From Planococcus citri (lineage: Eukaryota; Arthropoda; Insecta; Hemiptera; Pseudococcidae), in NCBI RefSeq assembly GCF_950023065.1, contig NC_088679.1:42656001-42720000 (forward strand): a stretch of 64,000 nt of DNA, given 5' to 3'. Both the position numbers and the translations under genes were made by a program. Of the stretch, positions 27,108-38,400 are shown in pieces (the first letter of the stretch is position 1; every line of letters starts with the position of its first letter). The notes beneath the pieces were generated by a model. The model saw only the letters and a list, made by a program, of their open reading frames with translations, was not told where the DNA came from and did not search any database.

Positions 27108-27724
27108 CTTTTCACACGCCTTAAATTACGTAATGTACGTACCTATAGGTTGGTATGTTATGCGATTTTCATATTTCCAAGGACACCGCATTTATTGTTC
27201 TAAGTTTTTAAAGATTTTTCGAGTTATTCGGATAATAAATCATGTTCTTATGTAATATTCTCTAAAAATAGAGAAAACTTAATTTAGGTATTTGAACAAG
27301 ACGGTTGATTCGAAAATAGAACGAAAATTGTGTATTTGAGCTTAAAATACTGGTAGACCTGTTTAAGTAGGCATATTAAAATGAGTGGTTTTCAGGTAAG
27401 TTTTTTTTTTCAAATATAGGTATCAATATTGCTGGTATAAGTTCTAGTTTATTCAATAGGTAACCTAATAAAAAATCTTGTGTTTTTAAAATCAAAATCA
27501 CTCAATGATTTTTTTCAACAGATTACGAGATTACCTAAGTATAATAATTGGAATTTTTAAAAAACTCAACACGCATCCGTTAAAATTTTATACGAGCACT
27601 TAGGTACATAATGAAATTATCCTAAGTGACAACATTTTTTCGAAGCAGACACATGAAAATTGATAGGAACTGCAAAATACCCACGCCTCAATCTAAATTT
27701 TCAAGTGCTGAAATTGATTTTAAG

Positions 27725-28255
27725 CGAATTTTTGAAAATTCAAGTTTGCGCCAAGAGTGAGGAAAAATTAAAATTTTACCAAATTGACCTAGAAAAATGA
27801 AATTTGTTACGTATATTCTATTTTGGATCTCTTGAGTCGATTGGTTATGGTTTCGAACCGTTCTGGAGGCTCCAGCGGATATCCACGTTCTCCAGTTTTC
27901 AAAAAACACTGTAATTAGGGTGAAAATGAAATTCAGCATCTTCATCTTTCAAACCCATTCGATCGATTTGGACACATTATTTCCAAAATCATTCTGCGAA
28001 CAAGCATACAAATATTTTGAAAATATGTGCCTAAATTGATCGAATGGGTCAGAAAGATGATATCTAGTATTTATTATATAGGTGCTGAATTTCATTTTCA
28101 CTCTACTACTTGAGACTTTAGAACGGATCGAAACCATACCAATCGACTCTATACGTTGAAAATAGATTATAAACTCAGATTTCTAGGTCATTTGGTAAAA
28201 TGTTGTTTTTTTCTATGTACATATTTTTGGTCCAAATTTGAATTTTTAAATATTC
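27725..28255. repeat. Large inverted repeat, family A copy 1
   Basis: The left half (27725-27970) and right half (28034-28255) are imperfect reverse complements about an axis near 28000. Each carries the family signature around CGATTGGTTATGGTTTCGAA and GGTGAAAATGAAATTCAGCA or its complement. Innermost arms are CCATTCGATC and GATCGAATGG. No coding frame of its own. Confidence 0.7.
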
Positions 28256-28798
28256 TCCAGGAATCGACATACAAAGTTCGTTCATTTTAATTTTTTCTTC
28301 TCGTGTATTTGAGAATAAAATGAGGAGGGAAGGTGAGATAGGGTGATTGAAGTTAAATGAATAATCTTGACTTTATGAATCCAATCTAGTTTAAATTTTA
28401 TATCAAAAGTAGGTATTTACTCCTAAACATTTAATCTTGTTTAAAAAATTGATTTTTTTTCAATTTATAAAAACATGGGCCCAAGGTTTTTTTTTTCAAT
28501 GAAAAAATATCAATCAAAATGACGAACTATTCAGCTATTGTGATCCAAATAAAACGTCATGTGGTTTTTTATAACTGGCACTTTTTTTTACCTAATTTTA
28601 CTTACAAGCAAAGTACCTAGTACAATTCCAACCCGCACCAACATTTTTGAGCTCAAAAGGGAATCCAAAGAGGACCCCAAAATATACCACGAGCCAAAAT
28701 TTCAATCACTACAATTCGTTTTTCAAGTTTCGGCGAATTTTTAAAAATTCAAATTTGGTCCAAAATTAGAAAAAAATCAAAATCTTAACAAAATAACC

Positions 28799-29484
28799 TA
28801 AAAAGCTGAAATTTGGTTTATGCCCTATTTTTAACCTCCTTAGTCGATTGGTCACGGTTTCGAATCGTTTTGGAGCGTCCAGCGGATTTTCGGTTTCTCC
28901 AGATTTCGAAAAAACGCTGTAAATCGGGTGAAAATGAAATTCAGCACCTATATAAATTCGGATTTATCATCATTGCAACCCTTTCAATTAATTCAGGTAC
29001 GTATTATCGAAATATTTTTGCGTCGGTTCAAATCCAAAATTTTCTACAATAATTACGTATTTTTTGAAAAAAATTAAAAAATTTTTGTTTGCGAACGTGT
29101 GAATAAAAAAAGATGAAATTTGCTTTGATCCCCATTTTTGACTTCTCGAGTCGATTAGTGATGGCTTCAAGCCGTTCTGGTGCCTCGAGCGGATTTCGTT
29201 TTTTTTTCAATTCTTCAAAAATAATGACTGGAGAAAATTTTGGATTTGAACCAGCACCAAAAGATTTTGATAATAGGTACGTGGTTGTGCTTAAATCGAT
29301 CGAAAAGGTTGCAATGATGATAAATCCCAGTTTATATGTGCTGAATTTCATTTTCGTCCTATTTACACTGTTTTTTCGAAAACCGCGGAGAAACTGAAAA
29401 TCCACTGAAGGCTCCAGAACGGTTTGAAACCATCACTAATCAACTCGGGCGGTCAAAAAATGGGTACAAATCAAATTTCAGCTT
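28799..29484. repeat. Large inverted repeat, family A copy 2 with nested unit
   Basis: Arms about 28799-29060 and 29200-29484 are reverse complements about an axis near 29141. Both contain the CGATTGGT/TTCGAACCGTT... signature and the pair TGAAATTCAGCA/TGCTGAATTTCA. A further signature unit in + orientation lies at 29110-29200 near the axis. The open frames at 29028-29405 and 29113-29397 on opposite strands are a by-product of the palindrome. Confidence 0.7.
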
Positions 29485-29500
29485 TTAAACGGCTTCTAGG

Positions 29501-29626
29501 TACCTAAGTGAGTTAAGATTTGCAGATGATGGTGTTTTATATTTCAAGCAGAATATCCCAATACAAAGCATGGCTGAAGAACTGAACAGTAAAAGGGGAA
29601 ATAAAAGCTGGAATAAGTTCTGGTAG
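29501..29626 (+). pseudogene. Non-LTR reverse transcriptase relic (FADD motif)
   Basis: The + frame reads LSELRFADDGVLYF followed by AEELNSK, ending at TAG 29624-29626. LRFADD is the catalytic A/YxDD-type core of non-LTR retrotransposon reverse transcriptases, and the downstream ELN helix is where such enzymes carry ELLNELN. After a frameshift, a further piece (KAGIS...SKTKH) corresponds to the usual KxGLKIN...KTK segment. Only about 50-60 codons remain. Clade cannot be assigned firmly. Confidence 0.65.
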
Positions 29627-32600
29627 AACTGATAACTAATCCAAAACTAAACATTAGCCTGCAGATTGAGAGTCAAAAATTTTCAACTACCTGTTTTTGA
29701 AATTTTTGGAGCGAATTCCGTAAAATTTAAGTAGGTACCTATAAGTATTTCATCAGGAATAAAAATATTTAGTTTCAAAAATTTCAAATGCTGCATTTTC
29801 ATTTTAAAATTTCAAAAAGCTTTGTATCACGATAGATCAAATTTTGATATGTTCATGGTCTAAATTTATCAACTAACGTGCGACCGAAACATTGTAAATC
29901 CCTCTAAAATGGTTATCACTTAATTATCGTATTTGTTTAGTTGTAATCCAGAATGCATAAAAAAACAAACAGCTGTTACACGACAACAATCCAACTTCGC
30001 GACTGAATTTCAGCTTTCTGCCTCAGTTGAAAACAATTTGAATATTTTTTATAATCTTCTTGTAGATATGTTTAAATTTTTCAAAAATTTTACCAATAAA
30101 ATTTCAAAAATGAAATTCAATACTTGCCACAGTGTAACTTTAACGTAAGAAGGTAGGTAACGATGTACGCGTACTTAATAAATCTACCGATTTCATTTTA
30201 AATCTTTAACAAAAAATATCAATGATATCCTTATTATTTATTCAAGTAGGTACAGTACAATACTCGTACCTACAACACGAATACTTCATGATGCGAACAG
30301 CACAGTGAAATTAATTTTAGTTATCGTTGGAAGCAGATTTGTCTAATAATACATTACGAAGCACCTTTTGTTGATTTAACAGGTATTATTACAACGCTGC
30401 TGGTGCAATTTTAAAATTATATAATTCATTTCCTCCGCGGAGGAAAATAAATTCGATCTGGTGATGTATGTAGGTGGCTGAAGAAAAATAGACTGCACGC
30501 GTTTCCCTCTCGAATAAGTAAATGCGCGCGTGGGTGAGCTTTTGACGAAGGATAGAACGCGTTATCCGACATTTTCAAAGTTTTACGTCAATCTGCTTAA
30601 ATAATGACTGCTATCGCAGCATTCTTTCAAACTTTCTGCCCGAATATAATGTCAATTTAATTTTTGCAAGTTGAATGACTATTTTGAAATTACGCTTAGG
30701 CCTTTAGGCCTATGCCACTGCCCCTCAACGCAGCCAGGTAGGTACCGCATACATCGTGAAAGTTTCAAAATGAAAAGAAAATTTTAAAATTCATAGCTAC
30801 CTAAGCAGAAATATTACCATATATCGATTAGTTTTCATTTCAATGCAGTTGACATTAATCTAACTTCAACATCGTGACCTTCCTACGTACTGAATAAATT
30901 ATTGAAAAAGTTTCCAAAAGATCGGCTTATCAGATAGAGCAGCGTTTATCAAGATCTAACTAAACTGATTCAACTCAACTCATTTACGATTAGGCTCGGT
31001 ATTATACGAGTATTTTGGTTTTGAAGGGTAACTTTTTCCAATGAATGAACACCTAATTCGATTATTCTACTCTTTTTTCAAATACATTCTAGGTTATTCA
31101 GCCATTCCTAATCAATCTTTCATCTGAAAAAGTACCTAACTATGTATGTATAGATACTTTTGTTTGAATAGTTTCCTCAAATTTAAGATTTGTGGAATCG
31201 AGATCTGTTTCGGGTATTAGATGTTGTATATTTTCTTTCATATTATTTTCATGCGTAGGCGTATCGCTTAAATGGTTCGTGCTCTTTTTATGAGATTTTT
31301 TGAAAGTGGAAAAAATCCAAAAATCCAGTAAAGTCTCCAGAACAGTTCAAAACTGTACCCAATCAATCGAATTGTATGGATCTAAAATGGGATAAAAGGG
31401 ATGCAGACTTAATAAAAATACTACAATACACAGCATTGCATCAAATAAAAAACTTTTTATGAAGGCAAAAACGTATTTTGGGGTCATGAAAGTTGAAATT
31501 GGTTGGTTTCTTCGTGAGGTACGTAGGTAGGTATTTACATCCGTCACAAATCGAGCTAATCGTTGTATTAGCGTACCTACCTATATACTAGTTACATATT
31601 TTTGTATTTGGGTAGTAAGTATACTAGCTTCTAATTACGAATTCACATTGATTTTAAATTTTAATTTTCTCGAATTCAGTCGAAAAACGGTGGTTATTTT
31701 TGATTGGTTTCTATGGTTACTGAAGGATTTAAGGGTACTTAATTACGAAGAAAACTCAGAAATAACTTTCATGTACTTCGAACATTTTCGTCGAATTAAG
31801 AAAACGCTTACAAAAAGCTTTTTAATGCTGCTGGGCGAATAAAAGTAAAACGTTCGAAGTACACAGCTAATTAGCTACTAGACTAAGTAATTGACATTCA
31901 GTTATTAAAAAAATCAGTTTCATCCCACACGCTCACGCAGAAATAATGTAGAAGCTACTAGTTTATAAATTAGGCAACATTAATTCAACTTGAATGGCTT
32001 TTTTTTGTTTTTGAGTAATTTTTTTCTAATTTTATTTTTCAAGAAAATCACAATGAAAGTAGGTATCTACCTATATTGTATCAAGTTGGAATGACTTTTT
32101 TGTTCAAGATAGGTACCTACACATGTTTGAAAAATTCTTACCTTAAATCAAACTAGTGTTTCGATATGAACCTCGTAATATGGAAATTTCCAAACTTTCT
32201 TCGAAACACAATTCCTTTATTTATTCTACGAATAGACCGCATTCACATACACGTGTTTTAGTCAGTATAGGTACATTGACATACCTACAAAGAAAGTTGG
32301 TTAGAGGGTACATTTTATTTAAGTGTCAGCTGCCAAATTCAGATGCTGAATACAACTTAGTTATGGTCTCTGGAGATCACTATTATTTACCTATTTAAAA
32401 TAAGTAAGATTTGTATTTTTTTTTTATTTCAATTTTTCCAAACGATGCCATAAGTAGGTAAAGCATATCGTATGGAAAACTTGAAAAAATACATAATATG
32501 AAAAGTATTGCTGAAGAGTACACGGAAAGAACCAGACAATGTCAATTTTTTGAACTTTTGTGTTACGGCGTTTTAAAATACCTACCTATCAAAATGCTCT

Positions 32601-33174
32601 AATTTTGTAGTGAATTTGAATTTTATAAAAGTAATGACTGGAAATATATCACACAACATCCCACACAAACACAACTCGAGGCATAATATAAAAAAATGAT
32701 GAGATAGGTACGCAACTTACGAGTCGAAAAGTCACTCTTTTCGTGAAAAAAATCAAGCAAAAAACCGAAAAATTAGTATTTTGCAACAACTTGAATTCGA
32801 TGAAAATGTATTATCATGATGACATAATGAAAAATTCTCGCATTCTAAATACTTGGCAATGTTGACATTTCATTCCATTTGCCTCAGATTTGGTCTCGGT
32901 TCATTTCTCTTCCCTCCTCTATTTTTTAAAGAACATTTTTACTACAAAAAATCAAAGTTTTTTCAAAATCCAAATGGACTACATTTTTTTATTCCTCAGT
33001 GTGAATTTGATTTGACAAGGAAACTCATTTTTGAAAATTTTTGACTTGTCTGATTCTTTCCGTGTGGTCTTCAGCTATTTGATTATTCACAAGAGAACCT
33101 TATTTACAACTATCATCATCGAGTCGTATAACCGCTCGAGGTGGTATCGCACAACTGTAGCCAACGCCAATTGA
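29627..33174. other. Noncoding stretch with one family A fragment
   Basis: No gene recognised. A - oriented fragment of the inverted-repeat family A signature lies at about 31318-31395 (AAGTCTCCAGAACAGTTCAA). The patch at 30480-30560 is CpG-rich but carries no clear promoter. Confidence 0.5.
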
Positions 33175-33425
33175 GCAGAAATTTAGCTCAGTGAAAGAGC
33201 ATGTCACCCAGATCTCAGAACCAAATTTTCAGCTACCGAACTTGATTTTTCGATTTTTGGCGAATTTTTGAAAATTACTAAAATTTAGATTTTCATCTCT
33301 ATGTTTGCTCTTTTTGTAGAAAATTGAACACGCTAATTTGACCATTCCTAAAAATTCGCTAAAAATCGGAAAATCAACTTCGGCAGCTGAAAATTTTATT
33401 CTGATATCTGAATGGCATGGCATGT
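33175..33425. repeat. Short foldback with tRNA-like A-box beside it
   Basis: TTTTCAGCTACCGAACTTGA at 33221 pairs with TCAACTTCGGCAGCTGAAAA near 33390, giving arms of about 60-70 bases around an axis near 33305. Just before it, TTAGCTCAGTGAAAGAGCAT (33184-33203) resembles an RNA polymerase III A-box, but no B-box follows. It may be a degraded tRNA-derived SINE head. Confidence 0.5.
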
Positions 33426-34981
33426 CGATCGGAGTCTACGAGTTGTAGACTTGTAGAGCTTTTCTAGTCAGGAAAAAAAAAATTAAAATTCTGAAAAAAT
33501 TATTATGAAATAGTCTAAATTTCCTGAAAGTTGAATAAAATTGCAATGAAAAACTTTCCAAACAGGTAAAAATAATTTTTCTTAGTCAAGGTAAGTATTG
33601 CAAAACATATCAGGCTAAAACTAGTGGAATTGTATTTGATTAAAATAATATTATAGGTACCTACCAAAAAATTAGATCTAAAAAATGTTTAGACGTCATT
33701 TTCAAAATTAGTTTGTCGCAAAAAAAAAAATCGAAACGTCTCCCCTATAATCTTCAAATGTTTGAAAATTATCTCTCTAGCTTTTGTATACCTATCAAAA
33801 AAGTTGTATTTTTATCTCAAAAACTCAAATTCTAAGTTTTCAAATTGTAAAATTAATTACATATCTACTTACCGATGATTCAAATGTTCTATTTATTATT
33901 CTTAAAACTCCTATAACCAGTCTTCAGATATAGCTTTCAAAGCATGAAAATCATGATGCCAGCTCTCTCATCTTTCTCAAGTGTCAAAATAGAAATTATG
34001 GTGTTTACTTTTTGGGGGACCATTCGGCCATAACAGAAATGAAACGTGTAAAAAAGTTCTCAAACGAAATCGAAGGATCCGACTTCTCAACGACAACGAC
34101 GCCTACAACGTATCAAAGTATGCAACAAAATTCGTGCAGAATAATGTGTTGAATAAGTTGCATAAACGGTTTGCCGTAAATACGTTAATTTTAATTTCGT
34201 CTTTCTTTTAAAGTATGGCTCTAGGCACATCTTTTTTTTCGTCCAGAAAAGTTGGTCTGTAAAATTTAATCATTTTTTGGACATTTTCGTTCAAAAAATT
34301 GAACTCCATTCGAACTACTAGATCTGATTTTTGTTGTGTAGTTCATACGTGCGTAGTTGGCCAATTATTTACATAGGTACATACTCTTAATTAGTTTTGA
34401 ACAAGACTGTTAGGAAGATTCGACTACAACAAAGTAAAAAAAAAAAAACAAACAAATAAATGAATGAATACCTGCAATCTGCATACAAAAATGTGTAAAA
34501 ATTTGTTCTTAAAGAAAATCTTTAGAACCATTGGATGTAAGTAGGTACGTACAACCTACGCTACGTAGCCATTAAAAATTCTCGACGACATAATACTTTT
34601 AATTGTGATTGAATATGAAAACGTGATACGAAAGAAGAAAATTCTTACAATCTTATTACGCAGGTATCAAAGTAAGTAAACGAATGCCAACATAAGCAAG
34701 AAAGATGGTGAAGAATAAAAGTTTATCTAAAACGACCTTGAACGTAAGGGATGCAAGATAGGTAGGTACGTATTTTATTGATTTATCTTTCAGAATGGAA
34801 TGGTACATAAACCCTGACATTCAGCGTCGCGCCTCCCATCAGTTGAACGCGTCCGTTACACAAAAACTACCATTCGTTTATTAGGTGATATTTTTACGCG
34901 TCCTTGGCCGTTTACAAAACGAATGATGAAGCCATCATTTAAAAATGCTGTACGTTGGAAAAAAGAGTCATTCGATTAACA
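33426..34981. other. Noncoding stretch with a dispersed repeat
   Basis: AT-rich. Bases 34155-34182 match 46071-46098 at 27 of 28 positions (shared core GGTTTGCCGTAAATA), marking a dispersed repeat family. No gene recognised. Confidence 0.5.
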
Positions 34982-34987
34982 TTTATT
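34982..34987 (-). terminator. Candidate polyadenylation signal of the Ig gene
   Basis: AATAAA on the - strand, 134 bases beyond the stop codon at 35121. It is the first canonical signal seen downstream, so the 3' UTR would be about 150 bases. No cleavage-site evidence. Confidence 0.4.
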
Positions 34988-35120
34988 CATAAATCAGGTC
35001 AGCGTAAATGTTACCACATATATGAATGATGTACCCAAACAACAAACCATCTTATCTTTGAGTAAGAATCCAACAGTATAAGTAATAAGGTGTATTTATG
35101 AACAAGAATTCAGTTTATCA

Positions 35121-35447
35121 TCATGCACTGGGTGGTTCTAGGATTTCGTGGTCAAATTTACGTCTTAGAAACCGTTCTAGTGCTTCTTTGACGTCAATTT
35201 GTTGGAAACTGTTCCTTTCAATGATACCTATTGTTACACCAGCCACTAAAACGATTGAACATAGAAGAATAATGTAACTTAGGTATTTCACGTGCCTGCC
35301 CCATAAAGCATTCTTTTCGGAAAATTCTTCGTGTATAATGATTTTGAATTCGGTAACCAATTTTTCATCCAAAAAACAAGTATAATTGCCACTTTCTTTG
35401 ACACTGGCGCCTTTGATGAATAAAATGGCGAATTCGTTCACGCTTAC
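35121..35447 (-). CDS. Ig gene exon 4 (end of Ig 2, membrane segment, tail)
   Basis: The acceptor TTATAG precedes 35447 in phase 0. Reads VKESGNYTCF, then an Ile/Leu/Val-rich segment of about 22 residues and a tail ending LEPPSA, with stop TGA at 35123-35121. A CRE-like TGACGTCA at 35189 is within codons. Confidence 0.75.
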   Translation of the reverse strand, partial: VSVNEFAILFIKGASVKESGNYTCFLDEKLVTEFKIIIHEEFSEKNALWGRHVKYLSYIILLCSIVLVAGVTIGIIERNSFQQIDVKEALERFLRRKFDHEILEPPSA

Positions 35448-38400
35448 CTATAATTTAGAAATAATTCGATTAGCGCAGTGTTGTTATTTGCAAACGCGTT
35501 TGCGGGTATTGAGCATTCGGTCAAAATGGCCGCCAGCCCTTTTTCTTTCTTTTCATATTTTTTTTTCTTTATTTCTTTCTTTCTGAATGATTGAATGAAT
35601 GAACGCTTATTTGTTAGCATTTATAGCAGGCACTGCCAATGGCAGGCAATTGTAAACGGAAGGTTGAACATTTTAGTTTTTATTTTTGTAATGATAAATG
35701 AAATTAGATACGAATCGAAGTTGATGTGCGAATTGAATTGTTTACAAATTAGTTGTACATTTCGTGATTCAAAATGTACTTACTCATCTTTGCCCAGAAA
35801 GACACATCCGAGATGAAAAAGCTCAATTTGAAATGATATAAAATTTTTAAAAAATCCAAATCAGGTAAACGAGGTACCTATACAGTTATTGGGATTCATT
35901 AAGTACCTACCTAATTACCGTTGAAAAATTACATAATATATGACCTTGCCATTCTATGTAAATCATGATTACCTCACTAGACCTCAAATATGTTTTTTAA
36001 AAAATAAAAATACTTACTATAGATACCTGGAGAAAGAATGCTAGCGGTCGTTTTTTCCAATTGCTCAATTAATATGTACCTATATCTAAAGAAATGATGA
36101 ATCATACAAACCACATCATCTGTATCGTACACATTGGAAGACAGTTTACTACCATCCCGCACCCAATGACAATTTTTTCTGATCGAATAATCCGGACAAC
36201 TCAACTGTAAAGTGCCCCCAACCGGCACATATTGAAGTCTGAATTTCTTATGTGCGATAATTCCAGGTATTTCTACACCAGGACAGTATCCGATACATTT
36301 AATAATTCTGCCAAAATCTGGAACTTGTTTTATCTTTTGAGCGAGTTGAGGGAATATTTTACTAAACGACCATGTCGCCCTGCAGTCTACAGATAGGGCG
36401 TGTTTGTAAATTTCACATTGGTGTTTGCAAGGTGTAGGTGTACGAGGTTCTAAATGGCAATGTCCAATACGTTTTTTTTCTTTTTTGCAAGCGTCACATG
36501 GTGACCAATCGTCGAAACGCAAGTTTACACTTAAGGTTATTCTAGTTTCCTCGTAGAATTCGTGTAGCTCGGCGTTATTTTGGTAGTCGCTGGGAAAAAA
36601 AGCATAACCCAAGAATGAATGATCAATTTAATGTTTACCAAACTTGTGTAAGGTACCTACCTATGAATTGACAACGAAAAAATTTCTCAAAGATCAGGTC
36701 TGCCTGAATCAGGATCCAGAGTCACGTATATTTACCTACGTATCTATTCAGGTACTTTGTTTGAGGACTACCTACCTTATTACAGCCTAATTTTGATATT
36801 TTCCTGACCTTCGAGGTAATTTTAGTGCAAAAAAGTTGCTTAGGTGCATGATAGAATATTTTTATAAAACTTAAGAGTTTTTTTTAAGCTAAAAAAATAA
36901 AAATGAAAATTATTCAATTTTTTAAAAAAATAATCAAACGAAAGAAAATCGGATAGGTAGGTAGCTACTACATACATAAAAGAAAATGAACAATTAAAAG
37001 AAGAAATATACGTAGGTAGTATGTATACTTCAACATGAATACACAATAATACCCTACACCTACCAACTAAAAATGATTTTTTTTTTAAATTGGAGAACAA
37101 AGAAGATTTAAAATTACGATTTCACGTAGCCTATGTAATAAAATAAATATATACCTGGTAGGTATTTATTATTCTGAAACCAAATGAAAAAAAATGAAGA
37201 TGAAAAAAATCATAAAAATTCAAGAAAATTCACATACAAAACTTGGAAAAAAATCCTTAAAATGTCAGTAAACGATTAAAAACATTCTGAAGAAGTAACA
37301 AAAAATAATAGATTCATCAAACAAAAAAAAAACATTGAAAAGTATTATTTAGATTGAAAAAAAATTCACAAATAATTAGCCAATTAAGTAATTCTGAATA
37401 ATACTTCTGTATCAGAAAATTTACTCGATCGAATGGCTCCAAAAATTATAGGTGCTGAATTTCATTTTCACCTTACTTATCTAAATTTTGGCTTTCTAGG
37501 TCATTTTGTAAAATTTTGATTTTTTCCCACTTTTGATGCAGATTTGAATTTTTAAAATTTCGCCAAAAATCTCAAAAGGAATTTAAGCAGCTGAAATTTT
37601 GACTGGTGGTGTATTTTGGGGTTCTCTATCGACTCTTTTTTGTCCGTTCCAAAAATGTTTGTGCTGGTTAGAATATTTCTTTTGTCAGGAGACTTGGTTT
37701 TCGCATAATATAAGTAGGCATGGATGAATCCAGAGTCGTCTGGTTAAATTCAACTATAGATAGTATGTACTTGAGGAGATGAACAAAAAACGTTATTATG
37801 ATAAGTTGCCTATCTTGTAAAATAAAGGGTCCACGTGCTCCGCAAAATCGGAAATTTATAATTATAAATTTTGAAAAATTTATCAAAAATAAGAAAATGT
37901 TTGAATCATTTAAATGATGCCCCTAACTCATAGTACTCCAGTGGACAAAAAAAAATGTTATTATGGCCAATTGCCTATCTTCAAAATTGAAGGGGCAAAC
38001 CTGATTCAAAATTTCCAAATTTCGAGTGCCCTAAATTTGAGTTTTGAGATTGTGCTTGCCCCTTCAATTTTGAAGATAGGCAATCGGTCATGATAACATT
38101 TTTTGTTCATCCACTCAAGTACTATGGGTTAGTGACATCATTCAAACGATTCAAACATTTTCTTATTTTAGAAGACTTTTTCAAAATAGGTAAATTTTAG
38201 TTTAAAAATGGGGTAATTTCTTCAATTTGCAGACAGTAAGAAAATGTTCGTATCATTTGAATGAAGTCACTAACCCATAGTACTCGAGTGGACGAACAAA
38301 AAATGTTAATATGACCAATTGCCTATCTTCAAAATTGAAGGGGCAAGCACACTTTCAAAACTCAAATTTAGGGCACTCGAAATTTGGAAATTTTGAATCA

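Noticed and set aside
29028..29405. 125-codon - strand frame, one of the longest in the window
   Set aside because: It lies in a palindromic repeat with a mirror frame on the other strand; no protein domain.
33184..33203. tRNA-like A-box (TTAGCTCAGTGAAAGAGCAT)
   Set aside because: No B-box, anticodon stem or acceptor stem follows, so it is not a tRNA gene; at most a SINE fragment.
36012..36111. Reading the Ig exon 3 frame on to the GTAAGT donor near 36017
   Set aside because: It would add about 30 residues inside Ig domain 2, end in a phase that does not fit exon 4, and spoil the Cys-Cys spacing; the donor at 36111 fits phase and fold.
36840..37100. 86-codon hydrophobic frame in the Ig gene intron
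   Set aside because: Composition follows the A/T-rich low-complexity DNA; it does not join the Ig reading frame and has no good splice sites.
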